Source: Conchocele bisecta
Taxonomy: Eukaryota > Mollusca > Bivalvia > Lucinida > Thyasiridae
Length of the DNA: 64,000 bases
Assembly (NCBI GenBank): GCA_029237695.1
Contig: CM055278.1
Location: 71,229,188 to 71,293,187 of the forward strand
Direction: 5' to 3'
Both the position numbers and the translations under genes were made by a program. Shown here one piece after another: positions 1 to 10,115 of the stretch (positions are counted from its first letter, which is position 1; the number at the start of each line of letters is the position of its first letter). The notes under the pieces were generated by a model. It had not been told where the DNA came from, did not search any database, and saw only the letters and a program-made list of their open reading frames with translations.

Positions 1-266
1 AAATGTGAAAGCTTTATTTCGTTATGTTGAATTTTGAACAACAACTAGAGAAAAGATGGCTTCCATGGAAAAATGATTTCCATATTCTATTATTTTTGGC
101 AATTTCCTAGTTCTACATTAAATATTATTTGTTTAAAGGTATAACATATACAGTTTACTAATTTGTTACCTACATGCAAAAGGTTTGGGTATGTACTTTG
201 ATTGCTCACATTTGTTGAATGGGTAAAATTGTAGCCGTATATAACAAACATATCAGAGGCGAAGTA

Positions 267-766
267 TTGTAGCTAGGTTCCCTATAGTAGGCATAACATA
301 TTCTTTATAGGAATTAAATAAGTGTATAATTTATGTAACTATTCCATCAGCCCGCTATACACATATAATCATTTAGTAATCTTTATTTTACTGATAGTGA
401 CTCGCGGTGGTATCAGGCTATTTTGATATGCAAATGAGGTAGGACATTTTTAAATTATTTATGCAAATTAAATGCGTCACCTGAATATAATATTTTTATC
501 GCCAGATTATAAAGTATGATCATTGCACATCAAAACATAAATGCAATACATATTAGTTTCCGTTAACATTTTATGGAAACACGGTTATCGCCCCTGATAT
601 CAGTGTGGACATTCATGTTTGATATATGAAGTATAATAATGCCAATTATATTGTCGGGAATGGTGATCGACTGTTTATTTTGCCAGAACAATGTCAATAT
701 CTACCGAATTCACGAACAAATATGCCTCTCTATATTATAACCTGACACGTGGGACTCCAGCTTTAA
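267..766 (+). mobile_element. TTAA-type MITE, copy A (left end decayed)
   Basis: Non-coding ~500 bp element sharing ordered landmarks with copies at 22617-23116 (reverse) and 48446-48956: GTGACTCGCGGTGGTATC near 397, ATATGCAAATGA, CACGGTTATCGCCCCTGAT and CTATATTATAACCTG. The right edge GGGACTCCAGCT runs into TTAA at 763-766, matching the better preserved copy whose ends are flanked by TTAA. The left terminus has decayed beyond recognition. A piggyBac-type origin is inferred from the TTAA flanks only. Confidence 0.65.
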
Positions 767-1174
767 CAACATTCGTCACTAGCACTTCCGGTGTCATATC
801 GTGGTACCCCATAAACATATATGTGGGTGATGGTCGGGCGAACGAGACGGCGTAAATTAACGGTTTGTCTGGTTTGGCCCTCAGGTACGTTTTTATCTTC
901 GGCTCTTTTGTTACCTGGGAGTTGAATTGGGTTATTGCCCATTATAAAAGTGGTAAGATTATTACTGATCCTACTGCTTTTGGGAGGGGCCAAGTGATTC
1001 TGGTGTGGCGAGGACCTGGCATCAGATCAGGATTATTCTGATTTCAGGGCTGAATATATAGTTTTGTTATTGTAAATATTCAGTTTTGATTTTGGGATTT
1101 TCCCCCCATTTGTACATGTACTTGAACATGTACATGTACTTGTACAGGTACTATATGGGATTTAGTACTATTTA
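767..1174. other. No recognised gene; weak coding-like patch
   Basis: No repeat family is recognised here. A stretch at 885-952 lies between a CAG preceded by a T-rich tract and GTAAGA and is open on the plus strand, but the opposite strand is open too and no family is recognised. CATGTACA-rich simple sequence follows at 1111-1152. Confidence 0.3.
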
Positions 1175-1530
1175 TTTTTTCTTTATTATATAACGGTTTT
1201 TATGAAATATGGCGCATCAAACGCGGCCTGTTAAGCTGCACTTAGTGGTCTCGGTACTTTGGCCCAAACTTCTGTCGTTTTTGCGAAGAGTCGATTTCCG
1301 TGTCTACTGACACGGAAATCGATTCTTCGCAAAAACGACATAAGTAAGTGCCGAACTCCCGGGACCACCAAATGTAGCTCATGAAGACGCGTTTGTTGCG
1401 CCATATTTCATCAAAATCCGTTGTCTATTAAGGAAACTATACAATAATACTTACTTTGGAGTGGGCGCGCTTTCAACACTTTCAGCCATTGTTTTTGTTG
1501 TTGTAACCACGTGATCATGCACCTTGTATA
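1175..1530. mobile_element. ~400 bp palindromic element, copy 1
   Basis: A long inverted repeat centred near 1310, where CACGGAAATCGATTCTTCGC and its complement face each other across a few bases. Outer blocks include GAAATATGGCGCATCAAACG at the left and ACGCGTTTGTTGCGCCATAT at the right. The right end CACGTGATCATGCACCTTGT matches the ends of copies at 18084-18473 and 36607-37035; the left end is truncated here. Confidence 0.75.
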
Positions 1531-1714
1531 TGATATGTCGTAAACACATATGCCGATGTCATAAGAAATTAGGCACAACCTCGCTGTTTATGAAATATGT
1601 ATTATCGGTTAATAAATATAATAATAAATCATCAATCATGTGATATACTCCATATATTATTGTTACACTGATAAAACTCAATTAATACAGCGAAGATTCG
1701 TTATGACAGTGTTT

Positions 1715-1812
1715 TCGTTGTTTTTGATAGAAAATGATAGTTTCGTTGGTTTAAACGTGATACGTTTAATCCAACGGAAACATTCGTTTTCTAATTATAA
1801 AAGCAAAAACGA
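1715..1812. repeat. Imperfect hairpin
   Basis: Arms containing TTTCGTTGG and CCAACGGAAA pair across AAACGTGATACGTTTAAT. Pairing continues outward through GATAGAAAATGATAG and ATTCGTTTTCTAAT. No second copy is recognised in the window. Confidence 0.5.
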
Positions 1813-2045
1813 TGCGTAAACGATAGGCAATCGTTTGTTTGCGGAATCAGTAACACATCCGGACTGCGTACATTATCGATCCCCATTTCGTCATGGCACA
1901 TACTCACTGATGGCAAAACATCTAGATACATTTATTTGGCTCCGCGAAAAGCGAAGTATGATTATACAAAAAATGGCACCCCTAAATATATGTAATAATG
2001 ATCTAAATGTTATACGTAATATGGATGTTGCATTGATTGAATAGC

Positions 2046-2137
2046 GAACATTGCAGATTATGATTAATTGGATGCACATGCTGATCTGGATCTACGCTGA
2101 CCACAACACCCATAATCCCCATTTCTCCAGGCACATC
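2046..2137 (+). repeat. Fragment of the GATCTGGATCTACACTGG palindrome family
   Basis: GAACATTGCAGAT, then GATGCACATGCTGATCTGG, then TCCCCATTTCTCCAGGCACA. The same order of blocks is seen in the fuller copies at 20609-20677, 29930-30290 and 42510-42800. Confidence 0.5.
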
Positions 2138-2158
2138 CACATACATGTATAGCCATAA

Positions 2159-2406
2159 TTGAGAAACGCCATGTGATTTTGTACCTTCGGACATCTGCGT
2201 AATTTCATTAAATACGTTTACAAAATTTACAATATTTTTCAGAAATAAAGTCAAAAGTTGACAAAATTTTCAGAGTACATGCGCATGTACTCTGTAAATT
2301 TTGTCAACTTTTGACAACATTTACGGAAAATATTGTAAATTTTGTAAACGTATTTCCTGAAATTACGCAGATGTCCGAAGGTACACAATCACATGGCGTG
2401 ACTCAA
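2159..2406. mobile_element. Foldback MITE of the GTACCTTCGGACATCTGCG family
   Basis: Near-perfect inverted repeat. The left end TTGAGAAACGCCATGTGA pairs with TCACATGGCGTGACTCAA at the right, then GTACCTTCGGACATCTGCG with its complement, and the centre is a short GTACATGCGCATGTAC palindrome. Diverged relatives lie at 31859-32114, 32660-32862, 39057-39305, 39494-39696 and 63260-63480. Confidence 0.8.
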
Positions 2407-2442
2407 ATAAGGATCTATACTATTTGATTGGAGGATATTGTA

Positions 2443-3177
2443 ATGCATGTAGATATGTATATGTCGTGGCGAGCAGAACAGTGTAGCCCGGACTGTTATC
2501 TTGCTATCTATATAACGGAAACTCATTTAAATTCAGAAACCCATAACGCACTAATAAACGCTATACGAAAATCCCTTGTGGAATTTAAACAAAACGAATG
2601 CAATAAATACCAAGACTGGTTTCCATATCGCCCGCGTTTCAAATTGGTTTCACACATTCCTTATCTAGAAAACATAAACCAGTCTCGCGATCCGCCATCA
2701 AATTATTTCCACCCATTACTTTCCAATCAAACTGAAATTGGATAACATTAATTAGGTTATCGTGTATGCAATGCCTGTTTTTCTAACTCCCAACAATGAT
2801 TTTTATCCTCCGTACCACCTCGGACAGATTCGTATTTCCCCGATTATACGGATGGTGGAACGGAAAATACCGAGGTACACCGGTCGGAAATCGGAAATCG
2901 ACGATGTGATCCCGTTATCGCGTTCCATGCATCGTTTAATGACGATCGATTCACACAATGTGCTCGACAAGCGAGAAATAGAGATAAGCAACAGTTATGA
3001 CGGGAACTGAAAACTGATAACGACGGTATTGTTGCGGAACACTCTGGTGTCATCGATAACATACGAGGAGGATTCGGAGATATGCCAACTTACCAGTTTG
3101 ATATCCGGGACGATATCCGTGTTATGATAACTGAAACAACCATTTATTCTCTCTATTTATGTTTTGATGTACAATGA
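2443..3177 (+). pseudogene. Coding-like stretch broken across frames, unrecognised
   Basis: Three open segments follow each other: 2443-2745 from an ATG (about 100 codons, with a Trp/Tyr/Pro-rich segment near its end), 2771-3010 in a second frame, and about 3000-3177 back in the first frame. Composition and low overlap suggest decayed coding sequence, but no motif or family is recognised. The last segment runs into a MITE relic, so its end is not original. It may equally be chance openness. Confidence 0.2.
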
Positions 3178-3570
3178 CCATACTTTAGAATACAAACAAA
3201 ACAAACAAGACTTTGAAAAATGTAACGAACGAATGTAAATTTATGTTAAAAACTTTCTCAACCCTTTGCAGTGTGCAAAGGGTTGATGACGTTTTTAACA
3301 TAAATTTAAATTGCCGCTAAATAATAAGAAAACACTCTTGAACGGAATTAAAACTTAGACAAGTCCCAAATCAATTTTCATATTACTTCACCAGTAAATA
3401 GTGCAAAATAGCATACACAGTTTATTTGTTTTTCCATAGAATCACTCTCAAAACCTACCGCACGCGGACTCTTAACAGAGGAAGAACTTGCTATGGCCTT
3501 ACACACTTATACACTTATTTAATTCCTGCAAAGGAAAGTTCGTGCCTAACAGATTGGACCCCACTTTTAA
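3095..3570 (-). mobile_element. TTAA-type MITE, truncated copy D
   Basis: Reverse-orientation relative of copy A: GATGTACAATGACCATACT and TATACACTTATTTAATTCCTG match the corresponding blocks of 22617-23116. The right end GGACCCCACTTTTAA reaches TTAA at 3567-3570. A hairpin at about 3236-3310 (CAACCCTTTGCA facing TGCAAAGGGTTG, flanked by AAATTTATGTTAAAAAC arms) lies inside it. Confidence 0.5.
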
Positions 3571-3580
3571 TTAAGCTACA

Positions 3581-4870
3581 TCCCAGATAGCACACTGCAG
3601 TTGGCCCAACGTTGGCCCACTTACTGTCAATACGTTGGCCCAACGTTGGCAGCCACTGTCGGCCCGCCGTTGGGCTGTCCAGCCAGCCAATGTTGGCCCA
3701 ACGCCTGCACCGTCATCGTTGGGTCACTGTTGGACCAACGTTGGCCCACACACGACATTAACGGCGGCCTAATGTTGGTCCAACGTTGGCCCACTTGCGT
3801 TTTTGTAGCCCACTTGCGTTTTTGTATGCTGGCACAACGTTGGCAGCCACCGTCGGCCAGCCGTTGGGCTGTCCAGCCAGCCAATGTTGGCCCAACGCCT
3901 GCACCGTCATCGTTGGATCACTGTTGGACCAACGTTGGCCCACACACGACATTAACGGCGGCCTAATGTTGGTCCAACGTTGGCCCACTTGCGTTTTTGT
4001 AGCCCACTTGCGTTTTTGTATGCTGGCACAACGTTGGCAGCCACCGTCGGCCAGCCGTTGGGCTGTCCAGCCAGCCAATGTTGGCCCAACGCCTGCACCG
4101 TCATCGTTGGGTCACTGTTGGACCAACGTTGGCCCACACACAACATTAACGGCGGCCTAATGTTGATCCAACGTTGGCCCACTTGCGTTTTTTTGTATGC
4201 TGGCCAACGTTGGCAGCCACCGTCGGCCAGCCGTTGGGGCTGTCCAGCCAGCCACTGTTGGACCCCAAGCCTGCACCGTCATCGTTGGGTCACTGATTGG
4301 ACCAACGTTGGCCCACAACAAGACATTAACGGCGGCCCAATGTTGGCCCGTTGGGCCATTAGTTTAGGTTTCTGTTTTGTATGTTGGCCCAACGTTGGCA
4401 TCCACCGTCGGCCAGCCGTTGGGCTGTCCAGCCAGCCAATGTTGGCCCAACGCCTGCACCGTCATCGTTGGGTCACTGTTTGACCAACGTTGGCCCACAC
4501 ACGTCATTAACGGCGGCCTAATGTTGGTCCAACGTTGGCCCACTTGCGTTTTTGTATGCTGGCCCAACGTTGGCAGCCACCGTCGGCCAGCCGTTGGGCT
4601 GTCCAGCCAGCCAATGTTGGCCCAACGCCTGCACCGTCATCGTTGGGTCACTGTTGGACCAACGTTGGCCCACACAAGACATTAGCGGCGGTATAATGTT
4701 GGTCCAACGTTGGCCCATTTGCTGTTTTGTATGTTGGCCCAACGTTGGAAGCCACCGTCGGTCCGCCGTTGGGCTATCCAGCCAGCCAATGTTGGCCCAA
4801 CGCCTGCACCGTCATCGCCTGCAACGTCACTGTTGGGCCAACGTTGGATCACTGTTGGTCCACTAACAAC
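3581..4870. repeat. ~175-194 bp minisatellite array (CCAACGTTGGCCCA core)
   Basis: About seven units. The marker CAACGTTGGC-AGCC starts at about 3641, 3835, 4029, 4205, 4390, 4565 and 4740, giving steps of 194, 194, 176, 185, 175 and 175. The extra 18-19 bp in the first steps is a local duplication of CCCACTTGCGTTTTTGTA. The left edge starts with TCCCAGATAGCACACTGCAG, which recurs inverted at the outer end of the 11.7-14.0 kb array. Openness in several frames reflects the repeat, not a gene. Confidence 0.9.
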
Positions 4871-4877
4871 CTTACTT

Positions 4878-5223
4878 CAGGGGCCGAGGTTATACTTATT
4901 TAACTTGTTTGTGTCCTGTTTAACATTGAGTAGCACGTAAGCCGGCACTAGGTGAAGTTTTTGTCATTTACTCTGCCTATTTTGGCAAAGTATATATGAA
5001 ACAACTGAACAGATGAAATAAATCCTGGTCAGCAACGTATTTGTCTGGTAGTGGTGTTCAGCAGTTTGCAAGGATCGCTTGACTTTGTCGTAATTTGTTT
5101 ACCCAAATCTCAGGCCCATGTTCAAGAAAGCTGATTGGCCTGCAAATATCCTCAGAACTGACCAATGACCTTCATTGAACACGAGTCTGAGATTGATAAA
5201 AAGCTTTATAACCTCGGCCCCAG
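4878..5223. mobile_element. MITE with CAGGGGCCGAGGTTATA inverted ends
   Basis: CAGGGGCCGAGGTTATA at 4878 is matched by its complement TATAACCTCGGCCCC ending near 5223. An inner inverted pair (AATCTCAGGCCCATGTTCAA against TTGAACACGAGTCTGAGATT) lies near the right end. It abuts the minisatellite. No clear target-site duplication was found. Confidence 0.6.
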
Positions 5224-5349
5224 ACATTGATCCAAGGGTTGTACCACAATTGGAAATGTTGACGAATGATCACATTGATTGAAAGCTATAAATATTGCCC
5301 ATCAATTAAGAAAAAAAATATCATAGCATAGCATATTTATTCAACATTA

Positions 5350-5497
5350 CTAATTCATGTCACGTTCACTATCGTCACTGGAGGACAGGGCGCCGGAAAT
5401 TGTCTTCATGGCTGCCTCTTTCTCTGAAATGTATAGTCCTGAATATGCAACGTGATTGAATTTCTGGTTGGACAGCCAAGCAAACATATCAGATGCA
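5350..5497 (-). CDS. Candidate terminal exon, unrecognised protein
   Basis: On the minus strand TTCTCTCATAG resembles a splice acceptor. It is followed by about 48 open codons rich in Ser, Glu and Lys (segments MFAWLSNQKF, SGLYISEKEAA, SSSDDSERD), then TAG at 5350-5352. AATAAA (complement of 5336-5341) follows only nine bases after the stop. Entry requires incoming phase 2, so it does not continue the exon at 8459-8618, which ends in phase 1. The family is not recognised; it could belong to a separate gene or be fortuitous. Confidence 0.35.
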
Positions 5498-5745
5498 CTA
5501 TGAGAGAACATGCCATAAAATTAAAATGGTTTTGAAAAATCCACATAATTTGTTTTCAAATGAAGCCAACATTTGATGAAAATCACAGAGAACGTACTAA
5601 TTATATTTCGCATTTGCTCTGGAATTTTCATGAAATTTTGACGTCATTTGATAAATCTATCATTTTTACTCGAGAATATTAATGTATAATATTCTGAATG
5701 TCTAATCTTATGTCATGGCGCGTCTCGTAATAATGCAATTCAGTC

Positions 5746-5786
5746 GGGGGGGGGAGGGGGGGGGGGGAAGGGGGGGGGAGGGGGGT
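5746..5786 (+). repeat. Poly-G tract
   Basis: About 40 bases almost entirely G with single A interruptions. It is capable of quadruplex formation and prone to length error. A second G-run and a C-run face each other at 5982-6022. Confidence 0.9.
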
Positions 5787-6099
5787 TGGTTTTGATACGT
5801 GTTGATAGAAATTAGCTAGGGGCGCCACAAGGGACAAAATTTTGAAACCAAGCGCTTGGTCTGAAACGCCATTTCCTGCAATCTAATCAAGGACTAAGCA
5901 CACTGTACAGCACTTGCTCGATATACTGACATCGGATTATGGAATATTTTACAAGTTTCCAAGTTCATGCAATTATTGGTGGGGGGGGGGACATACTTTG
6001 GTTACCCCCCCCCCCCCCCACACACCTATGTCCCAGAATAACACACTTCAACATAGCACGATTTTGGTAATAACACGACCAAGACATATGGCTCCCAAA

Positions 6100-6445
6100 T
6101 GCTTATTGTTTCAAATGTTTGTTCCACGAAAATCTGCCGATGATTGATTTAAGCACAGTGAAAATATGAAAATTGCACAAATAAATATTTCATAAATAAC
6201 AATATGGTAACCCTCCCCAAAAAATTGTATTTGAAAATCTGTCGAATATCGATTTTATGGCGAAAAAACTATTTCTCTATGGGAATCAAATATTGGCCGG
6301 AGAAGGACAAAAACAATTAGGGTTACAATTTTGTTATTTATGGGAAAAATATTTTATTTTGGGGTATGTGGGGGGGTAATTTTCGTATTTTTACTATGCT
6401 TAAATGACGCAACCAGATCGGCAGATTTTCGTGGAAGAAACAGTA
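6100..6445. repeat. Inverted repeat element
   Basis: CCACGAAAATCTGCCGATGA with following TTTAAGCACAGTGAAAATA at the left is matched inverted by TACTATGCTTAAATGACGC and CGGCAGATTTTCGTGG at the right. ATAAATAACAATATGGTAAC also pairs with GTTACAATTTTGTTATTTAT. Arms are roughly 100 bp with modest divergence. Confidence 0.65.
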
Positions 6446-6598
6446 GTTTACTATAATGCGTTGTTTTTTTTCGCGGCATCCGTTATATTTCCAAATAATA
6501 AATGTTAGCCCCACCCCGCGTCTCTCTGTTTTCTGTATATTTCTTTCTCCCTCCCTAGCCCTTCCTCCCATCTCCCGCCCCACCTACCTCCCATCTAT

Positions 6599-6919
6599 CT
6601 CATAAAATAACGGTTATTTTCACAAATAACTCTTGTAAATGTATTAAATGAGTATGTATCTCTATCCCTCCATATATAAAATGTGACATACTAGTATTAA
6701 CCCTGTAATCTGTAAATAATAGACACATTTCGATGTAGGACATGTACACACGGTCAACACACCGTCTACACAGGTAAATATACATGTCCTACATCGAAAT
6801 GTGTCTATTATTTACAGATTACAAGGTTATGTCATCTGTTTTATGTGGGGGGATAGAGATACATACTCATTTAATACATGTACAGGAGTTATTTGTGAAA
6901 ACAATTGCTATTTTATGAG
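6599..6919. mobile_element. Foldback element, ~150 bp arms
   Basis: The left arm begins CTCATAAAATAACGGTTATT and the right arm ends with its near complement at 6919. GACATGTACA and ACATGTCCTACATCGAAATG lie at the centre. The AATGTGTCTATTATTTACAG stretch is intact in both arms, so divergence is low. No second copy is recognised in the window. Confidence 0.75.
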
Positions 6920-7045
6920 TTTGATTTTTTTCTAGATTTCCATTGACTTTACATGGGAAAACAAGAACCCCACAGAAACCTTAACTGAAGCATTTGCTTT
7001 ATATCTCATTCAACAATTTTAAATAGACATTACCCCTCTTTGTTT

Positions 7046-7149
7046 CTAGAGTTTCTTCCGTCCGCCATCCCGATCTTTGGCATACTTAAGCCATTTCTTG
7101 AGCGAGTCCTCTGCATCGCACTCGCTCAAGCTATTGGATTTGGCAGCAT
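7046..7149 (-). CDS. Terminal exon of DUF4806-type gene
   Basis: Read on the minus strand, TTACTTTCAG is a good acceptor. The exon supplies two bases that complete a GAT codon begun by the single last base of the exon at 8459-8618, and encodes a tail with LKKWLKYAKDRDGGRKK before TAG at 7046-7048. The basic WL-x-A-x-DR-x-GGR ending is what I know from proteins with a DUF4806 domain in invertebrates. Phase agreement between the two exons is independent support. The function of DUF4806 is unknown, and upstream exons are not identified. Confidence 0.7.
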
Positions 7150-7215
7150 CTGAAAGTAATCCGCATAAAACTGTAGAATTAAAGATACCCAGCATATTAG
7201 CTTTGGTTCATTTCC

Positions 7216-7340
7216 TGGGGAGCCGCGGTGACTCAGGTTAACACATCAGAGTACAGAGCCGGCATCCGGGGTTGCGATTGCCGGCATCGGGGTTTCGAGT
7301 GCGGACGGGGCCACTAGTCACTTTCTTAGCCTAGTCCTTC
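7216..7340 (+). repeat. Possible tRNA-derived SINE fragment
   Basis: GGTGACTCAGGTTAACACA resembles a degenerate box A and GGGGTTTCGAGTGCGGAC a box B, spaced about 65 bp apart by a GCCGGCAT inverted pair. A non-tRNA tail may run towards 7400. There is no second copy in the window and the call is tentative. Confidence 0.35.
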
Positions 7341-7981
7341 TGTGATGGTAACTAGGATATGTACACTTGTAAATGACTACTGAATAACAGTTATTAACTG
7401 TGCTTACCATGATAAATATTGCTGTTTACCACGAGACCACCCGCTTACCGCGCTACACTCGCACTCACTGCCAGTTTCCTTACACAAACTCAGCATATTT
7501 CCGTATCTAAACTCGTTTAGTCCACTCACGTAGTAACAGAGTAAGGACACAGTGACAAGGAACCGACGGACAGTGAGTGATGACAATAGCCTACCCCGAG
7601 CGTATGCCCAGGAATAGCTAATAAATGTCAGTAATAAAATAATAAAGGAAAATATTAATTAAGCGAGTACATGTACATTGAAACATACAACAATGTACAT
7701 TTTATTGAACATGTTTGTGAAAAAGCATGTGATGGGACAAAGTTTTTCAGATCAATTAATCTAAAATTAATTAAAATTGGCCAGAAAATGGTAAAAAAGG
7801 TGGTATCAAATAATACATATGGTTTGTTGTTTCAGGTACAATATATATGTGCTTTACATATGACTAAATAGACGAGCTGATGCTAATTGTTAACTTTTAT
7901 TACTGTAGATATCATCTATGGCGAAAAAGTACGATATATACAATCTTCAAATAGAATGTGACCTTTTTTTGTGAATAAATT

Positions 7982-8264
7982 GATACAGATCTATCTATCT
8001 CTTTATACTGCTGCACACCCTCACGGGTAATTTCGAGCAGGTATTTATTTCATATATACATGTACATACAATTCAAATACAATCGAGGTTCCCGGTAATT
8101 AGCCGGTACCCATTTACAGCTGGGTGGACTGAAGCGGTATGGATAAAGTGTTTTGCTCAAGGACACAACGCAGCGCCTCCGGTGAGACTCGAACCCACGA
8201 CCTTTAGATCAGCAGTCTGACGCTCTAACCACCAGGCCACTGCGCTCCATGGTACAGATATATC
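7982..8264 (-). mobile_element. tRNA-derived SINE
   Basis: On the minus strand the head at about 8248-8167 is tRNA-like: GGAGCGCAGTGG, box A region GCCTGGTGGTTAGAGCG, box B GGGTTCGAGTC (complement of 8186-8196). It is followed by a central block AGTCCACCCAGCTGTAAATG typical of widespread invertebrate SINEs. Imperfect 14-bp direct repeats (GATACAGATCTATC at 7982 and GGTACAGATATATC at 8251, two mismatches) look like its target-site duplication. It lies in the intron between the two DUF4806 exons, in the same orientation as that gene. Confidence 0.8.
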
Positions 8265-8458
8265 ACAATATTTCCTAGTTTTTTTCATTTGCTGCCATTT
8301 TGACATTTCAAACCCAATATGATTGCACTTTACACCAGAAGCGCGTGAAATATGCTAATGATGCAATGTGTAAAATATGGGACTACTACAAATATTATTA
8401 AAGTAATTCAGAATTTTAGTGTGTAGACTTTTTGGGGGGCTACTCATACAGTACTGAC

Positions 8459-8618
8459 CTTTTATAACTTTAGACAAGTGCAGCCGACGTAGGCTCTGTT
8501 TATTCCCTTTGCCCTGCCAGTTGAACTGGCATGCGAGGGCATTTGTCATCAGATTTGCCATAATTCTGTGTATGACGTCCTTTGAACTGAAGCCACCCAG
8601 GCTGCGGAGGTAACTCAA
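8459..8618 (-). CDS. DUF4806-domain exon
   Basis: Minus-strand exon bounded by acceptor TTTCTTTTTCAG and donor AAAAG/GTCAGT, 160 bp, 53 codons plus one base. It encodes a block with SLGGFSSKDVIHRIM, LMTNALACQFNWQGKG and LRRLHLSKVIK, the pattern I recognise from DUF4806 domains (a helical segment, then an FNW-x-GKG segment, then a KVI helix). Its overhanging G joins the AT of the exon at 7046-7149 to give Asp in frame. The 1.3 kb intron contains a SINE. The N-terminal part of the protein is not seen. The domain name rests on remembered pattern, not a search. Confidence 0.7.
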
Positions 8619-8649
8619 CTGAAAAAGAAAACCATTTGGCTTAAACATG

Positions 8650-9300
8650 GGCATAAAAGATGACTCCGACTATAATTATTTTTCGGCATGTACTACAATA
8701 TGTCAAGGTAAACAAACACAGATACCAAATTGTTGAATTGAGAGAAAAGAAACTTTAAATATTGGAATAAAACGAAAGTCTTACAAAACGTCAAACAAAA
8801 AATGTTTATTTATTTTGCATAGCGACCTTGACCTTGGTCAGATGAACCCCACATTCAATAGGCGCGTTCGGTTGATTGATATGAATGTACCGGTGAAGTA
8901 TCGTTAATTCGAATTGGAGAAAGGAAACTAAAAATATTGACAACAATACAACTCTTACAAAACATGTAACCAACAAATGTTCTCATTTTAAAATAGCGAC
9001 CTTGACCTTGGTCCGATGAACCCCACATTTCAATAGGCGCATTCGGTTGATTGATATGAATGTACCTGTGAAGTATCGTTGAATTCGGAGAAAGGAAACT
9101 AAAAATATTGACATAAAAATACAAAGCTCTTACAAAACATGTAACCAGCAAATGTTCTCATTTTAAAATAGCGACCTTGACCTTGGTGCGATGAAGCCCA
9201 CATTCAATAGGCGCGTTCGGTTGATTGATATGAATGTACCTGTGAAGTATCGTTGAATTCGGAGCAACGGTTGTTGAGTTATACACATCAACAGGAAAGT
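8650..9300. repeat. ~175 bp tandem repeat, about three units
   Basis: AGCGACCTTGACCTTGG recurs at 8821, 8995 and 9170, each followed by GATGAACCCCACATTCAATAG-like sequence and a GAAGTATCGTT block. Steps are 174 and 175. The family lacks coding potential and resembles CCTTGACCTTGG repeats common in bivalve intergenic DNA. Confidence 0.85.
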
Positions 9301-9384
9301 ATGGACGCCGCCGCCCGCCCCCACCCACCGCCGGCCGGCTTTCGCCAATCCAATACCCGGGATTTTTTTTTAAAAACCGGGCTT

Positions 9385-9885
9385 AAAAACCAAGAGGGCC
9401 ATGATGCCCTGTATCGCTCACCTGTTTAAGAATTTGTGCTATTTGTAGATGTCGACCATCTTTGATTATGTAACTAAGTAATTTTAGCAGTTTTCTAATC
9501 CGCCCCAACTCAAGGGACAATAAGTTTGGGGACTATAGGCCCAATGGTTACAAAGGAGAAGACTAGAAAGGTCGGTAAAACCTACAAATGCTCCCAGACA
9601 AGGCTTTGTTAGTAAAAAAAACAACTTTAACATTTGCAAAAAGTTTAACAAAATTTCAAAGTCAATTGTATTTGACCTTGGGAATGGTGGCGGCATGGGT
9701 GGGCTGAAGAATGAAAATATGGATGATGATAAAGATGCATACAAAGTTTCAAGTTAATCCATCAAGCCTCAAGGGGTTAGTAAATATAAGCGATTGAAAA
9801 ACTTTAACTTTTGCGGACGGACGCCGGATGGACAAAGCGGCAACAATATGCTCCACCGAATTTTTTTTCGGGGAGCATAATAAAA
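9385..9885 (+). repeat. Dispersed repeat headed by GAGGGCCATGATGCCC
   Basis: Starts GAGGGCCATGATGCCCTGTA-TCGCTCACCTG and ends near TTTGCGGACGGACGCCGGAT and a short T-run. ATAGGCCCAATGGTTAC matches, reversed, GGTAACCATTGGGCATAT in the 56246-57850 element, so both belong to one family in opposite orientation. Confidence 0.6.
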
Positions 9886-9904
9886 ATCTGAGGGTGAGGG
9901 TTGT

Positions 9905-9924
9905 GGGGGGGGGGGGGGGGGGGG
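9905..9924 (+). repeat. Poly-G tract
   Basis: Uninterrupted run of about 20 G following GAGGGTGAGGGTTGTG. Confidence 0.9.
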
Positions 9925-10004
9925 CGGACATGTATCCGCCAATATAAGCTCTCACTATTCTTCGAATAATCATTAGTCAAGCTAAAAATAAGTAAACTGA
10001 GCAA

Positions 10005-10115
10005 CCTGTATCGGCCCGACGTTGGGTTGACGTCGGACCCACGTTGGGCTGACGTCGCACCAACGTTGGTCTGACGCACGTGGTGACGGTCACGGTGCCT
10101 GTGGAAATGGTGCTG
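10005..10115. repeat. Short relative of the CCAACGTTGG minisatellites
   Basis: Contains CGGCCCGACGTTGGG, GACGTCGGACCCACGTTGGG and CACCAACGTTGGTCTGACG spaced about 20-25 bp apart. The core is the same as in the arrays at 3.6 and 11.7 kb but only a few units remain. Confidence 0.5.

Noticed and set aside
3601..4685. Overlapping frames of 100-167 codons rich in QRWPT/LAATVG
   Set aside because: Minisatellite translation, open on both strands.
7404..7586. Small Cys-containing minus-strand frame with a hydrophobic start
   Set aside because: No ATG (starts TTG), and it lies in sequence with tRNA-like character between DUF4806 exons.
8167..8248. Functional tRNA gene
   Set aside because: Anticodon stem has a mismatch, the acceptor ends do not pair, and it continues into a SINE body; it is a SINE head.
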